Source: Azolla caroliniana (taxonomy: Eukaryota > Polypodiophyta). Taken from it: a DNA stretch of 64,000 nt. Where the stretch lies: assembly GCA_043228905.1 (NCBI GenBank), contig JBHGNT010000017.1, positions 2,728,001-2,792,000 of the forward strand. The letters are read 5' to 3'. Shown here piece by piece: positions 1 to 8,782 of the stretch; within the stretch, counting starts at the first letter, position 1; each line of letters starts with the position of its first letter. Position numbers and translations under genes: made by a program. The notes beneath the pieces were generated by a model. That model was given only the letters and a program-made list of their open reading frames with translations, was not told where the DNA came from and searched no databases.

Positions 1-960
1 GTCAAGTCCCTCCTCTCTGGAAAATTCGAGATGACGGACATGAAGGAGCTCCATTACTTCCTTGGCATCGAAGTAATTCGGATTCCAACCGGCATTATGA
101 TCTCTCAACGGCACTACATCCTCAACTTGTTATACAAGTTCAAGATGATTGAGTGCAAATCAATTGCTACGCCTCTCGATCGAAACCTGAAACTAGATGT
201 TGACTCCGCCACAAACGAGTGCGATCCAACTCAATATCGACAACTGATCAGGAGTCTCATCTATCTCATGATCACTCGACCCGACCTTAGCTATCCAGTC
301 GGACTCCTCAGCCAATTCATGCAAAAACCACGCGACATTCACTTGTATTGCGCTAAGCGATTACGTTACGTGAGCAACACAATGGATTACGACGTTCTCT
401 ACGCATTGGCCAGACCAATACGACTCGAAGGGTACACAGACGCGGATTGGGCAGGCTACAAAGCTGATCGACGATCGACCTCCGGATTTGTTTTCTCCCT
501 CGGCAGTGGAGCGATTTCATGGAGTAGCAAGAAGCAGCCTACCGTCGCCCTTTCGAGTACGAAGGCGGAATACAGGAGCGCAACCGTAGCTGCATGTGAA
601 GCCATATGGCTCAAGAGGATTTTGAAGGATCTGGGCGTTCCCATCAAGGATCCGACTCCCTTTTTCTGCGACAACATGAGTAGTATTTATCTAGTTCGGA
701 ACCTGGTGTTCCACGCACGCACGAAGCATATCGAAGTGCACTATCACTTCATTCTGGAGCGTGTTCAAGACAGAGATGTCGACCTTCAACACATCAATAC
801 AAATCTTCAAATGGCCGACATCTTCATGAAGGTCCTAGGAGCCGACAAGCTTCGACAATTCATGTCAGACCTTGGATTGACGATCCCTGACTTGCCAAGC
901 TTGAGGGGGAGTACAAGCGAGAATCGTATACCGTCCGAACCGGGTATGAGTCGAAGCTGA
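1..960 (+). CDS. Copia (Ty1) pol C-terminus: end of reverse transcriptase and RNase H, element A (5' end outside window)
   Basis: The frame is open from base 1 and ends with TGA at 958-960, so the start lies outside the window. The first part is the conserved copia segment after the RT active site (MKDLG-like MTDMKELHYFLGIEV), followed by a TRPDLSY block. RNase H follows with its acidic residues visible in GYTDADWAG, STKAEYRS, FCDNMSSI and QMADIFMK. In the family this polyprotein end degrades the RNA of the RNA-DNA hybrid during reverse transcription in the virus-like particle. No stop or frameshift is visible in the part seen. A polypurine tract and LTR follow directly, as expected for the 3' end of a copia element. 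Confidence 0.93.
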   Translation, partial: VKSLLSGKFEMTDMKELHYFLGIEVIRIPTGIMISQRHYILNLLYKFKMIECKSIATPLDRNLKLDVDSATNECDPTQYRQLIRSLIYLMITRPDLSYPVGLLSQFMQKPRDIHLYCAKRLRYVSNTMDYDVLYALARPIRLEGYTDADWAGYKADRRSTSGFVFSLGSGAISWSSKKQPTVALSSTKAEYRSATVAACEAIWLKRILKDLGVPIKDPTPFFCDNMSSIYLVRNLVFHARTKHIEVHYHFILERVQDRDVDLQHINTNLQMADIFMKVLGADKLRQFMSDLGLTIPDLPSLRGSTSENRIPSEPGMSRS

Positions 961-991
961 CATCCACCGAAAGGAACTGACTTGAGTTGAG

Positions 992-1446
992 CTTGAGGGG
1001 GCGTGTTGAGAATCAAGCTCAACATAGCACAACGGGTGAACACACCTTTTGAGAATCTATGATTACTCAAAGGTCAAGAGTCACACCACTACTCTCTACA
1101 CATTAACTATGTGTCATAGAATCATATTCTATGACACATAACTAATGAGTTACATATTTCCCCATGACTATGAGTCTTCACATTCCCCAAGAGAGAGAGT
1201 GGTGGTTGTAAAGTTAATGAAGAGAGAGGGTGACTCTATATAATGCACCCTCCTCATACTTCATACTAAGTCAGTTGTGACTCCTTGTTATGCTACATTT
1301 TGTAAATCTCATTCTACTTGTGAAATATACACCTTCTTCTTGGGTATTCTATTTTCCTATCATTTATCTATCTAGAGTTCTCTTTTCTCTCCACTCTTCT
1401 TCTCTCACACATATACGCACATAACACACATCTATTCCGCTACACA
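992..1446 (+). repeat. Polypurine tract and 3' LTR of copia element A
   Basis: A purine-rich tract (CTTGAGGGGGCG, 992-1003) is followed by an LTR starting TGTTGAGAATC at 1004 and ending TACACA at 1446. A TATA-like CTATATAATG lies near 1235-1245 and would start plus-strand transcription. The 5' LTR is outside the window, so LTR divergence and the target duplication cannot be tested. The flank after it is AGAAT. The end is inferred from the TG...CA rule and from the start of unrelated antisense gypsy sequence. Confidence 0.8.
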
Positions 1447-2166
1447 AGAATCACCATTGATTCTTTATAATAAGCTATCAAGTGCATAGAGATAGAGGCC
1501 CAGGGACGATTGGGGCATGGAAGTGGTTGGAGTAAGCCGTATGACCAATGATGATCGGCTTTGGAGCGAGCACAAACCTCACAACTCTTGATGTATTCTT
1601 TGACCAACTTCCATGTTGTGGCCACCAGTACCCTCGAGAGATTAGCTCTAGGGTTTTTGCGACCCCCGAAATGACCCGCAAGTGGGTCATCCTAGCATTC
1701 CCGCAACACTCGGGTGCGACACGGGCCCTTTGGGATGTATAAGAGATGATCTCGGAATAGCAAACCATCTTGTATAGTGAAGTGGTGAAGGTCCTTCCTT
1801 TTGGTCTCCTTGGAGGGGTTTTGCAGACTATCTCAAATCTTGTTGGCGAACGCATCAGTCGTGGATGCATCGGTGATCTGTTGGAGTAATGAATCATCCT
1901 GCAACATACAAGTGGCAAAAAGATGCAATTGGTCAGGTTTCAACAAACATCTAGATTGTTGAGCATAAGTGGCATCCCTAGGGTGGAGTGCAAGGTTGGC
2001 TCGACGAGAAAGGGCATCGACCTTCCCATATTGGCCACCAGGTCGAAATACGATCTCAAAATCGTAGTCAGTGAGAAATGTCGACCAACGGGCCTGCCTT
2101 CGATTCAAAGTACGAGTGGTGGAAAAATAAATTAAATTTTTATGATCGGTCACTACTTGGGTAGGA
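1447..2166 (-). pseudogene. Gypsy pol fragment B (RNase H to integrase), antisense
   Basis: Read on the minus strand, 2153-1833 encodes the end of RNase H (DHKNLIYFSTTRTLNRRQAR). A shifted frame then continues with the integrase zinc-finger region (ISRGYWWPQ and a CEVCARSK block at 1440-1625). It is closely similar to the pol of chromovirus M at 49110-49850, so B is a second copy of that family. It is cut at 1447 by element A's LTR and at 2167 by the LTR of F. At least one frameshift separates the RNase H and integrase frames. It is a dead remnant. Confidence 0.85.
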
Positions 2167-2284
2167 TGTCCCGTTATTACGTGCGTGCGTGTGGAAGCGG
2201 CGGGACCACAGGGGGTCTTGGACGAGGGAGAAAAGGGATGCCAAGAAAACTGACACCGGACACGGCCCGGATGCGACCGAACAC

Positions 2285-2317
<33 letters not shown>

Positions 2318-2324
2318 AGTGAGG
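2167..2324 (-). repeat. 3' end of the LTR of element F (rest at 16019-16629)
   Basis: On the minus strand this ends ...ACGGGACA at 2167. It carries the signature of the window's main gypsy LTR group: a CAAGACCCCC-GTGGTCCCGCC-type block, then CACGCACGCGCGTAACAACGCGACA-like sequence (here partly mutated). A GA microsatellite occupies about 2285-2310. Copia element D interrupts it at 2325, and the 5' portion of the same LTR resumes at 16019. The flank at 2163-2166 is AGGA, which does not fit the NCGN pattern of its relatives. Confidence 0.75.
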
Positions 2325-2652
2325 TGTAGGAAATGGACAAGGCCGTCAGTGCGGAAGAGATCACAACATTCTGAATCGATGAGAAAATAAATTACCTGCA
2401 TATGAGAGAAGGAAGAACAGAATACATAGATTAAGAGAGAGAGAGAGAGAGAGGCACAAAGAATATGTCTATATTCATGAAAGGGCAACTGTTACAACAA
2501 TGAACAACCAACCTTTACAAAAGGTTACAAGGTCACTTTATATAGTGACTCACTTAGGGCAACAACCCTTTATGTTATTTACAGAAATAACCCGAACTTG
2601 GGCTCTCTAAGAGGATAGTGTGAATACGTCCATTATACATTTGTATTCGACA
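2325..2652 (-). repeat. 3' LTR of copia element D
   Basis: On the plus strand it reads TGTAGGAAATGG ... TTGTATTCGACA. It matches 15693-16018 along its whole length, including an internal GA run and a TATATAG segment. A polypurine tract (plus-strand CTCCCCCGTAATG at 2653-2665, read as its complement) lies immediately inside, which fixes this as the 3' LTR of the minus-strand element. About 190 bases of untranslated DNA lie between it and the pol stop at 2847. Confidence 0.93.
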
Positions 2653-2846
2653 CTCCCCCGTAATGGGCGTATACATAGGCTATCTAAAAAATACAGGTAT
2701 AGGCATAGGTTCTCGGACGGATCAGTTTTGTTCGAATCGGCATGATCCGAAGACAGAGGACCGAACCGGTCGGGTCGGAAAAGCTGAAGCCGATCGTCAA
2801 TGAACCGATGTCTGTTGTCCGAAACCGTCCTGCACTATGTCCGGCT

Positions 2847-5045
2847 TCAACCGGACTGATATGTTGTTACGCCCATCTGTTGCCGAAGAGACCGGAACCG
2901 GTCTGCCGAAAGACACTTGGTCATTCCATCTGCGACATTATCAGTTGTGGATATCATCTCTAAACCGATTTTCCCGGAAATGACGCAGTCCCGGACGAAG
3001 TGATATCGAACTTCGATATGCTTGGAGGCGTTGTGATGAACCGGATTTTTCGACAAAGCAACAACACTCTGGCTGTCGCTATAGACAACTGGAGCTGAGT
3101 CGGAGTTGACTTGCCGAAATGTGTGCGCCAGCCGACCGAGCCATAAAGCTTCTTTCGCTGCGTCGGAGGCAACTACATATTCTGCTTCGGTCGTTGAGGT
3201 GGCTATGCACTCCTGAAGTTTCGACTTCCACGAGATTGCTCCATTGCCGAATTTAAAGCAATATCCGGTTGTTGACTTGCGACTGTCCACATAGCCGGTG
3301 AAGTCCGAGTTAGTGTAACCGGCTACGCCTGAAGTTGAGTTCGGACTGAAAAGGATGCCGTGGTCTTTTGTGCCGGCTAAATATCTGAACACATGCTTGA
3401 CTGTGTTCCAGTGCGATCTGCCGGGATTGTGCATAAATCTACTGATGACACCTACGGCGTGAGAAATATCAGGCCGTGTCGCGACCATCGCGTAGATCAG
3501 AGAGCCTACTACCGGTGCATACGGTACCGACTTCATGTCTTCCCCCTCCGGACCGGATGTCGGGCAGTCTCGCTGAGAAAGCCGAAGATGAACGAGGAGC
3601 GGGGTCAAAGCAGACTTCGCCGATTGCATGTTGAAGCGTTCCAAGACACGTTCGATGTAGTCGGTTTGAGACAGAAAAAGCTGTCTTTTGGCGCGATTCC
3701 GACTAATCTTCATTCCGAGTATGTGTCTTGCTGGACCGAGGTCCTTCATGGCAAACGTCAATCGCAGTTTCCGAACGAGTTCGGTGAGCTCTCCGGTATG
3801 CCGACCAGAGAGTAGCATGTCGTCCACGTAGATGATGAGGAAGACAGGAGAACCGTCTTGAGCTGTTTTGGTGAAGAGGCAGTGGTCCTCATCGCTCTTG
3901 GAGAAGCCGACCGACTGGATGAAGTCGTTGAACTTCTTGTACCACTGTCGGGGTGCCTGTTTTAGGCCGTAGAGACTCTTCCTGAGTCGGCATACTAGAT
4001 GTTCCTGACCGGTGGCCACAAAGCCTTTCGGCTGCTCCATGTAGATTTCCTCCTTTAGATCACCGTGGAGGAATGCCGTTTTCACATCTAGCTGAATCAG
4101 CTCCAAATTGTCGGCAGCCACAACACCGAGCATGAAATGAAGGGTGGTCATTTTCACCACTGGTGAAAAGATTTCGTCAAAGTCGACGCCATATTCCTGT
4201 CGAAATCCCTTCGTAATTAATCTGGCCTTGTACTTTGGGGTGGTCGAGTCGGACGTCTCCTTTAGTCTATAGACCCACTTGCAAGGAAGAGCACGTCGGT
4301 TCTTCGGTAAGTCGACCAGATCCCAAGTTTTGTTGGTGTGGATGGAGTGCATTTCTGACTCCATTGCCAGATGCCAGGTGGCTGAATCGGCAGCTGCCGA
4401 TGCTTCTTCGTAGGACGTCGGTTCGCCGACGTCGGTGAAGAAAATGCCGGGAGAGTACCTTTCCGGAGGTTGCAACAGTCTCTCGGATCTTCGAGGTATG
4501 ACTGGGCTGGTCGCACCGAGTGTCGATGTTGGATGGTCGGAAGCCGAGCCATTCGGCTATGCCAAATCTGTGGATTCGGTGCGAGAGAAGTCGGTTACCC
4601 GTGAAACCGGTCTCATGTTGTGTGCTGGGCCGTCATGAAGGGTTGGCACTTCGGAAAATATTACTTTTAGACTTCGATAGGCCTTTCGGCTATTTTGTGC
4701 AAGTCGACTCGTTGAACATGACGTCCGAACTTCGGATGATTTGCCTGTGCTCGGGGTCCCAGAGTCGGTATCTGATCTCACCGTTGGGTCCATACCCGAG
4801 GAAAACGCATTTCCTTGATCTCAGTTCGAGTTTTCGGCGGTCGTCTTTCGGTATGAGGGCGTATGCCTCGCAACCGAAAATCCTCAGCTTATCATAATTC
4901 GGCTTTCTGCCGGTCCATATTTCCTGAGGTATCTTAAGTCCTAGAGATCTACTTGGCGACATATTGATTATGTGTACTGCCGTGAGTAGAGCCTCTGCCC
5001 AAAAGCCATCCGACAGTCCGGAGTGTTGGAGCATGGATACAACGC
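2847..5045 (-). pseudogene. Copia D pol, distal part: integrase C-terminus, reverse transcriptase, RNase H
   Basis: From 5045 down, the frame continues integrase (VSMLQHSGLSDGFWAEAL) and its C-terminal IFGCEAY and VFLGYG motifs. The long frame 4475-2847 carries RT (WVYRLK, DVKTAFLHGDL, YVDDM) and RNase H (DSRKSTTGY, STTEAEYV, YSDSQSVV, NVADGMTK). Breaks: TAG near 4690, a frame change between about 4650 and 4790, and another TAG near 4559. The RT-RNase H part is otherwise open. Integration and reverse transcription are the family roles. This copy cannot make a complete polyprotein. Confidence 0.9.
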
Positions 5046-5802
5046 TGTCGTGAAGAATTTCGGCCAGAGGCGGAAACCGGGAAACATTGTCTACATCGGC
5101 GGGGTGCAGCGTGTGTACGCACCCATGTACAATTGGTGTGAATATCGAGGGCACCTTTATGGCGCCGAAGAGTAATCAAGTCGGGACAAACGATCCCATG
5201 GAAGTCGGGATTTGTCCCACATTGTAACGCATCCCTCTCCTTGTTCTATAAAAGGGAGGGAACGCCCTTTGTAAAAGGGTTGCCCATTTTGATTAGAGGG
5301 TATACCGGTAGGTTTAGGGTTAGGTTTCTTCTGCTTCTTCTTCTTCCCCTTCGTGTTCGTTTAGGGTGGGCTGCAGCTTATCTCCTGTGCAAGACCCCGC
5401 TCGGCGCGACGAGCCCGAGATCTCCCCGACGGCGGCTTGACAGCAGACGACTGTTGTAAACTATCTTGGTCCGGCTCGAAGCCGGGAGTGTATTCTTCTT
5501 ATATATATATACATGTACGTTTGCGTCTGTCTGTGTATATTGGCATCTTGTTGGTGTCGGGTGCTCCCCTCTTTCCCTGCGTTTCCTGTACAAGAGGGCG
5601 TGTGTGCGTGTGCGTGCGTGTGTGTGAGTGTGTGTGCGCGCGTGAGTCGGTGTCAAGCACGCTCTCTCACTTCCTCTCTCCCTTCGGCTGCTTTCGGTGC
5701 GTTTCAGGGGTGCCCCAGAAACGGTGAAGTGCGACTTTCTTACGCTCCGTCGCTCCCTAGTCCAAGACCCCCGTGGTCCCGCCTTTCTCCACGCATGCGC
5801 GT
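5046..5802 (+). repeat. Solo LTR E1, main part (continues at 13156-13167)
   Basis: Starts TGTCGTGAAG at 5046. Its last bases (...AACGCGACA) lie at 13156-13167, after the nested element E2. It is flanked by a 4-bp duplication ACGC (5042-5045 and 13168-13171). Removing E1, E2 and one ACGC joins the copia integrase frame of D exactly, which proves both boundaries. TATAAAAG at 5247-5254 is the likely promoter. An alternating GT/GC stretch lies at 5592-5645. There is no internal region, so it is a solo LTR left by LTR-LTR recombination. It is similar to the F LTR at 16019-16629 in the reverse orientation. Confidence 0.93.
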
Positions 5803-6612
5803 TGTCGTGAAGAAAACCGTCCCTAAGAGGAATCGGCGCACCAAGGCGTGGGAACCGGTTCTTCACGCGCGCACGCTCCAAGTTGTACATAGAAGCGAAT
5901 TAGGAGGATAATCGGCAGGAACAGGCCCTAACTCAATTGGAGACAAAGACCGCGCGAACAGTCTTTTCGGTCGCGCGCGCGAACTGTACGAGTCGGCGGC
6001 GTAACTACGCGGATGCGTGAAAAACGGAGCGGATCCCTGTCCAAAAGGGACAGGGAATAAAGCTGACATGACGGCCTGCTCGTCGGCCTATATAAGGAGC
6101 GGGAAAAAGCTGTTGCAGGGATCTCGCACGGAGAGGACGAAGTGCTGCCGAACCGATTTTGGAGCTTCTCTCTCACCCCTGCTTTCTCTGTCTTCTGCTC
6201 CACCGCGTACCTGTGCAGGTTTCGAGGAGGCTTGCGCTGTTCCGTGGAACGCCCCGAGCGCGTCCTGCAGCACCTCCGACCTGTTTCCCCTTTCTGTGCG
6301 TCAAAACATACAGGGGTCGGCATCTGTTCGCCGCCCTGTTCGTTTTCGTTAGTATCTATTTCGTGCCCCACCGTGGGTTGTAATACTTTAGTCTGTTATT
6401 TTTCTTGCATTCATAAGCACATATCTTTCGTTGTTGCGTCCATCTGCGTCGGCGTTTATTTGTGATCTCTGTTTGTTGGGCCGTGTCCCTATGCAATCTT
6501 CGGTTCTGTGCAATCGGGTCTCTCGCTCTTACTCCTCTCTCTCTTGCTCTTCGGTCCAAGACCCCCGTGGTCCCTCCTCCTTTCAGCACGCAAGGGTGTA
6601 GCAACCCCGACA
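5803..6612 (+). repeat. 5' LTR of gypsy element E2
   Basis: Runs from TGTCGTGAAG to CCCCGACA. A TATATAAG box lies at about 6089-6096, preceded by a 9-bp-stem inverted repeat (TCCCTGTCC / GGACAGGGA, about 6033-6055). It ends with the group-specific CAAGACCCCCGTGGTCC block. Short ORFs inside it are repeated identically in the 3' LTR and are not genes. Confidence 0.96.
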
Positions 6613-6615
6613 TCT

Positions 6616-6632
6616 TGGTGAACCCGACGTGA
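6616..6632 (+). promoter_or_regulatory. Candidate primer-binding site of E2
   Basis: TGGTGAACCCGACGTGA begins three bases after the LTR. The same 17 bases sit next to the 5' LTRs of L (complement at 45892-45908) and G (just below 28299). Position and conservation fit a primer-binding site. It starts TGG, as expected for pairing with a tRNA CCA end, but I cannot name the tRNA with confidence. Confidence 0.7.
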
Positions 6633-6655
6633 AAGAGGCGGCAGAAGAGTAGGAA

Positions 6656-8782
6656 ATGAAAGGGGCGGATCTTGCAGAGGCCATGGCTTCGGCCGTGGAT
6701 CGGATAGTAAGCGCGCGCGAGGGCACCGGCGCCCTCGATAGAGCTATTGAGGTGGTCGTCGGAACGATCGGTCGATTCACCGGAAAAGATGCCACGAAGT
6801 ACCTGGCGTCCTACGGTGCGGAAATGTTAATGCGGGACATTCCGGAAGACAGGCGTCTTGCCGGTTTTCCCCGAGTGGCGATGCCGAGCATCCACGCGGA
6901 GGTGCTCGAGGTGCGGGCGGAGAGCCGTACCTGGGAGGAGTTCGAAGGTCGGCTCCTGGAAAAATACGGACTGGACGACGCGCTCCGGCTTTCGAAGCGA
7001 AGCTTCATGGACTGGGTGGAGTCTCCCGGGAAAGGAAGGAATGCGTCGGCACTCCTCCGGGAGTTCGAGGAGAACTTCGCGCGCCTTTCGGCGCTTGACA
7101 GGATGGTCCTGGATACAAGCCGGGTCCTGCTGTTCGTCAAATCGGTTGACGAGAGGGATCGGAGTCACGTGGGCGCCCTGCTAGAAACCGAAGACGGGCT
7201 GACAGCCGACTGGGCGGCGGTCAAGAGAGCCTGCGGCCGTTTCGACAAACGGCGAGAATGGGAGGATGACAGAGCAACCGGGTCGGGCTCAGTCGCGGCG
7301 AGGAAACTCGAGCCGGCGCAGCCGATGCGAAGGGAAGAGACTCGGGAGTGGCTGGAATCCGGTTCAGCTCCGACCGGCGTGATCAGAGGCACGACTGGAG
7401 GAGCGGCGTTGGAGGAATTGACGAAGGCAATAAAGGACCTCCAAATCGCGCAGGCCCGAAGGGAAGGAGGCGAACCGGCTCGTGACCGACGGCCGGCGGC
7501 AGGAAACAGGTGCATGTGGTGCGATGAAGTCGGCCACATTCGGAAGGACTGCGGCGACTTCGCGGAGGCGCTGAGGGACAGGGTGGTGTACCTGTGGGAA
7601 GGACGGGTTCACGCCAACGACACGAGAAGGGCCCTAAACCGAAACGACGGGCGAGGCGGAATGAAGAGGTTGATGGAAGAGGCGGCGGCCCGACATGCGG
7701 AAACCGTCCACTACTCGGCGTCGGCCGGTATTCGAGTCGGGGGCAACGAGGCCCGAAGAGGAAGCAAAGCCGGATTCTGGCCGACGGTGCTGGAAGGCCT
7801 TGCCGATACGAGGATGAAGAGGGAGGAATCGGACCGTGCGGAGAAACGGGTACGGGAGATGACCGGGTGGAGCGACCCGGTCGAGGAAAAGACGGGCTTC
7901 GTGGAAGCCGCTTGCCGGAACTACGAGGCTCTGGTAGAAGAGAAGCGGGTGGGGAAACCCGGGACGACCGGGCCCTCACAACGATACGAGACCCGGTCCG
8001 GGCCACGACGGGACGAAGCCGGCGGGGCCGGTACGCAAGATAAACCCCAGAAGGGCGGGTACCGTCTGGGGACGGAGATAGAAAGAACCACGGACTTACG
8101 AAAGGTCCTGGAGGAACGGATCCTCGACAGCAAGGTGGAGCTGTCGCTACGGGAGGTGCTGGGAATCGCCAAGAAGGAGTTCCACGACTCCATCGTGGAC
8201 TTGGTGAAACGGAAGAGGCTGTCAACGGAGACAGAACCGGAAAGACCGGTGGAAGTGCGGACGACGCACCTAGACGACATGGCGCTGGGAGACGAGTGGG
8301 CGGAAAGCCACTATTCGAGACCGCACTGGGCCCGAGCGACCACGGAAACCCCGGTGAAGATCGGCGATGTCCAGGAACCGGTGATAGCTTTGGTAGACCA
8401 CGGATCGGAGATTAATTTGATGTCCATGGACTTCTATAAGAAGGGCAAATGGCCGATCAACACCAAGCACGGGTGGAAAATAAGGGCAGCAACGCGCGCC
8501 ACCGAGGAACTGCACGGGGCCTGTCCGAATGTGCGAGTCAAGATCGGCGACGTCGAGATTGACCAGCACTTCTTCGTGCAGGAGACGTCCTCGCATCCGG
8601 TCATACTGGGAGAGCCGTACATCACGGCGGCGCGAATGGAGACCAAGGTGCTGGACAATGGTTCGGCCTATGCGCGGGTCAAGAGCCAGGACGGGCGCCA
8701 TTCGGTCCAGTTTTTGACGGTTAGGCCGAACCACGAGCGTAACCGCGACTCCCTCGGTTCCGATAACCGAGAGGATTTTTAG
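6656..8782 (+). CDS. Gag-protease polyprotein (ORF1) of gypsy E2
   Basis: 708 codons from the first ATG after the LTR to TAG. Residues about 40-205 form the capsid-like domain. A single zinc knuckle, C286-C289-H294-C299 (CMWCDEVGHIRKDC), would bind the RNA genome. A charged linker ends in VELSLREVLGIAKKEF (about 495-509). A retropepsin-like domain follows, with the active-site motif D581-H582-G583-S-E and the later VILGEPYI block. D-H-G instead of D-S/T-G is unusual but also appears in L (and as HHG in G). The protein would assemble particles and cleave the polyproteins. No break is seen. The last 16 bases overlap the pol frame, which is in the -1 register. Confidence 0.93.
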   Translation: MKGADLAEAMASAVDRIVSAREGTGALDRAIEVVVGTIGRFTGKDATKYLASYGAEMLMRDIPEDRRLAGFPRVAMPSIHAEVLEVRAESRTWEEFEGRLLEKYGLDDALRLSKRSFMDWVESPGKGRNASALLREFEENFARLSALDRMVLDTSRVLLFVKSVDERDRSHVGALLETEDGLTADWAAVKRACGRFDKRREWEDDRATGSGSVAARKLEPAQPMRREETREWLESGSAPTGVIRGTTGGAALEELTKAIKDLQIAQARREGGEPARDRRPAAGNRCMWCDEVGHIRKDCGDFAEALRDRVVYLWEGRVHANDTRRALNRNDGRGGMKRLMEEAAARHAETVHYSASAGIRVGGNEARRGSKAGFWPTVLEGLADTRMKREESDRAEKRVREMTGWSDPVEEKTGFVEAACRNYEALVEEKRVGKPGTTGPSQRYETRSGPRRDEAGGAGTQDKPQKGGYRLGTEIERTTDLRKVLEERILDSKVELSLREVLGIAKKEFHDSIVDLVKRKRLSTETEPERPVEVRTTHLDDMALGDEWAESHYSRPHWARATTETPVKIGDVQEPVIALVDHGSEINLMSMDFYKKGKWPINTKHGWKIRAATRATEELHGACPNVRVKIGDVEIDQHFFVQETSSHPVILGEPYITAARMETKVLDNGSAYARVKSQDGRHSVQFLTVRPNHERNRDSLGSDNREDF

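Noticed and set aside
5863-6371. ORFs of 147, 111 and 107 codons in the E2 5' LTR, repeated identically at 12402-13004
   Set aside because: They lie wholly inside the LTRs and are duplicated only because the LTR is. They overlap each other in several frames with no domain or codon signal.
7383-8225. 280-codon antisense ORF opposite E2 gag
   Set aside because: Pro/Arg/Ser-rich shadow of a GC-rich coding strand; not open in the homologous G and L regions.
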